Shown: one piece after another, positions 62,185 to 64,000 of the stretch
How the letters are laid out: each line of letters starts with the position of its first letter
How positions within the stretch are numbered: the first letter of the stretch is position 1
DNA from: Tepidaquicella sp964564635
GTDB taxonomy: Bacteria; Bacteroidota; Ignavibacteria; Tepidaquicellales; Tepidaquicellaceae
Assembly (NCBI GenBank): GCA_964564635.1
Contig: CAZMAR010000002.1
Span: 434,001 to 498,000, forward strand
Direction of reading: 5' to 3'
Length of the DNA stretch: 64,000 nt
Position numbers and translations under genes: made by a program
The notes under the pieces: generated by a model
What the model was told of the DNA's origin: nothing
Database searches by the model: none
What the model saw: only the letters and a program-made list of their open reading frames with translations

Positions 62185-63605
62185 TAAGAGTATTAATTTT
62201 TATATTTAATGTATTTATTTTCATTAACGCCTTATATTCACAGGAAAAAATTGAGTTAAAAAAAGCAGATAAACTGGAGGGTAAATCAGAGAATAATCAA
62301 ACAATCCGTGAAGCATCAGGGAATGTTCATTTTGTACATAATAATACAGATATTTATTGTAATAGTGCAATTCAATATGTTGAACAAAACAGAATTGAAT
62401 TGAAAGGTAATGTGAAAATTTTCAAAGATACACTTTCACTTTATACTGAAAAAGCATATTATTTTGGTAATGAATCAAAAGCAATCTGTGAAAATGGAAT
62501 TACACTTAAAGACCCAAATGCAACGCTAAGAGCAGATAGGGGAATATATTATTTTAATGAAAGTAAAGCACATTTCACAGGAGATGTAATTATTGTAAAT
62601 CCACAGTACAAAATTACTGCAAAAGAATTAATTTATTTTCGGAATTCTGAAGATTCGTTTTGTAAAGGAAATGTTGTTGTTACCACAGAATCTTCGGTTA
62701 TTAAAGCAGAGTATATAGATTTTTATAAAAGATTGGGTAAAACTTTTGCTCGGGAAAAAGTTAGCATAGAGAAAGACAGTTTACTTATAATTTCAGATAC
62801 TCTAACTGATTATTCTTTTGAAAAAAAATCAATTGCCTCTGGAAATGTGAAAATAAATGATTATAAGACTGGAATGTTTGCTACAGGCGATTATCTTGAA
62901 AATTATGAGAATACACTTTATACTATAATTAAAGGTGATGCTGTACTTATAAGACCAGAAAAAACAGGAGACACTTTATTTCTATACAGTAAAGTACTTG
63001 AAGCATTTAGAAAAAAACCTGAATATTATATTGCAAGAGATAGTGTAAATATTATAAGGAGTGACTTCCTTGCTAGATGTGGGTTGTCAAAATATTTTAC
63101 CGGGGTTTCTGATAGTGTAGATGTTATAACATTAACAGATAATCCTATTGTATGGCAAAAAGATATACAGATGGTAGCAGATTCAATTTATGCGGAGGCG
63201 ATTGAGAATAAAATAAGAAAAGTGTATGCAAAAAGATTACCGTATATAAAAAATTCCAGATTTTCACTCATTATTTCTTTGAGCGATTCAAATTTTTCTG
63301 ATAGATATGACCAGATTAAAGGAAATAATATAATCCTGAATTTTGATGGGAGCAAACTTAGCTGGGTTTTTGTTGATAGTAATGCAGTTGGTATTTATTA
63401 TTCCTACGAGGGTAAAAAAGCTAACGGGATAAATTTCATTGATGGGGAATTTATGACTATTTACTTTGATGAAAATCAAAAGGTAAAAAAAGTAAGAATT
63501 GAAAAAAACCCAAATGGTAAATACGTTCCCGAAATATTAATTAACACAGTAGATAGGTTTTTACCTGAATTTATTATTTACGAAGATAAACCTAAACGCA
63601 GATAA
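62181..63605 (+). CDS. OstA/LptA-like LPS transport protein (two-domain)
   Basis: The 474-aa protein has a signal peptide (about 1-21). An OstA/LptA-like beta-jellyroll follows (about 28-200), with repeated strands such as GNVHFVHNNTDIYCNSAIQY, GNVKIFKDTLSLYTEKAYYF and GDVIIVNPQYKITAKEL, each preceded by a Gly-Asn/Asp turn. The second half (about 200-474) continues this pattern more loosely and ends in a basic KPKRR tail. It is longer than a single LptA and lacks the LptD barrel, so it may be a periplasmic bridge. Confidence 0.82.
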   Translation: MIRVLIFIFNVFIFINALYSQEKIELKKADKLEGKSENNQTIREASGNVHFVHNNTDIYCNSAIQYVEQNRIELKGNVKIFKDTLSLYTEKAYYFGNESKAICENGITLKDPNATLRADRGIYYFNESKAHFTGDVIIVNPQYKITAKELIYFRNSEDSFCKGNVVVTTESSVIKAEYIDFYKRLGKTFAREKVSIEKDSLLIISDTLTDYSFEKKSIASGNVKINDYKTGMFATGDYLENYENTLYTIIKGDAVLIRPEKTGDTLFLYSKVLEAFRKKPEYYIARDSVNIIRSDFLARCGLSKYFTGVSDSVDVITLTDNPIVWQKDIQMVADSIYAEAIENKIRKVYAKRLPYIKNSRFSLIISLSDSNFSDRYDQIKGNNIILNFDGSKLSWVFVDSNAVGIYYSYEGKKANGINFIDGEFMTIYFDENQKVKKVRIEKNPNGKYVPEILINTVDRFLPEFIIYEDKPKRR

Positions 63606-64000
63606 TTAGTTATTTAAAATTCTTTCATAATATTTTTCATACTGAGGTATAATTTTTTCAGAATTAAATTCCTCAGCTCTTTTTCTTGCATTTTCACTGA
63701 ATTTTTGATACTTAATATCATTGGATAATAGTTCCATTGTATATTCAGACATAGTTTGTATATCTCCTACCTCAGCGGTATAACCGGTTACTCCATGTAA
63801 ATTTAGTTCAGGTAAACCCCCGATATTTGTGGAAATAACAGGTAGCGAAGTACTCATTGCTTCAAGGGCTGACAACCCAAAACTTTCTGATTCCGAGGGC
63901 ATAAGGAAAATATCTGAAATAGTTAATAGTTCTGTTATTGAATCCTGTTTCCCCATAAAAAATACTTTTTCAGTTATATTTAACTCTCTTACTAATTTTT
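63606..64000 (-). CDS. bshA: BshA-like glycosyltransferase, C-terminal part (5' end outside the window)
   Basis: The minus-strand frame stays open to base 64000, so the gene continues beyond the window; the visible part is about 131 residues and ends at 63606. It is the C-terminal GT-B domain: VFFMGKQDSITELL, SDIFLMPSESESFGLSALEAMS, PVISTNIGGLPEL and GVTGYTAEVGD. This pattern fits BshA, which joins GlcNAc and malate in the first step of bacillithiol synthesis, more closely than a generic GT4 enzyme. Bacillithiol use is known in Bacteroidota. An ATG at 63956 is internal, since homologous residues continue upstream of it. Confidence 0.82.
   Translation of the reverse strand, partial: KLVRELNITEKVFFMGKQDSITELLTISDIFLMPSESESFGLSALEAMSTSLPVISTNIGGLPELNLHGVTGYTAEVGDIQTMSEYTMELLSNDIKYQKFSENARKRAEEFNSEKIIPQYEKYYERILNN

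Noticed and set aside
63606..63956. A short complete gene starting at ATG 63956
   Set aside because: Reading upstream keeps matching a BshA-type domain to the window edge, so this ATG is internal to a longer gene.

Overview
The window reads as chromosomal DNA of a very AT-rich, diderm bacterium of the Bacteroidota/Chlorobiota (FCB) group, most likely an Ignavibacteria-type lineage. This is an inference from gene content. Five predicted secreted proteins end in the type IX secretion (T9SS) sorting domain with the NYPNPFNP signature, and several carry YCF48/BNR-type repeats. A PorX-like T9SS regulator, a BshA-type bacillithiol enzyme, Kdo/LptC/OstA envelope genes and a Wzi-like barrel are also present. 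There is one tRNA (Asp, GTC). I see no rRNA, CRISPR array, insertion sequence or prophage.

Layout. 1-4400 (minus): an arsenic/thiol-redox operon made of an ArsP-type permease, an ArsF-type CxxC protein, two small thioredoxin-like proteins and a CcdA/ArsG-like membrane protein, with an unknown membrane protein downstream. 4.6-12.8 kb (minus): a Tat-exported glycosylasparaginase, a DUF2148 protein, a membrane SpoIIE-type phosphatase with PDZ-like regions and a large hybrid histidine kinase. 12.9-18.4 kb (minus): two T9SS cargo proteins and an LtaS-like alkaline-phosphatase-superfamily membrane enzyme. 18.5-19.7 kb (plus): arsR-arsM, preceded by a palindrome of the same design as the one in front of the permease operon. 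20-28.8 kb: a frameshifted T9SS LamG protein, a long YCF48 protein, small lipoproteins and a TonB-dependent-receptor-like protein. 28.9-31.7 kb (plus): a sulfide:quinone-oxidoreductase-type flavoprotein, DUF1641, TusE/DsrC and DsrE3-like, which looks like a persulfide-handling operon. 31.7-36.2 kb: another T9SS protein, a glycosyltransferase, a broken GIY-YIG nuclease gene beside tRNA-Asp, and an OFA-type MFS transporter.

36.5-43.4 kb (plus) is the most unusual block. A PqqD-like protein, an ATP-grasp ligase, a fold-III PLP decarboxylase, a urea-transporter/M23-peptidase fusion, a TPR/beta-barrel protein and a TPR protein are tightly packed and partly overlapping. I do not recognise this combination as a named pathway.

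43.4-50.8 kb holds a Wzi-like barrel, a split transketolase, and a Cache-type lipoprotein next to a hybrid histidine kinase. 50.8-60.5 kb is a run of ten minus-strand genes (rlmD-porX-tsaE-tsaB-accD-panC-panD-glmU N-domain-glmM-hutI) mixing housekeeping with the T9SS regulator. 60.6-63.6 kb (plus) encodes Kdo and LPS-export functions (kdsD, lptC, OstA-like). The window ends inside a minus-strand bshA-type glycosyltransferase.
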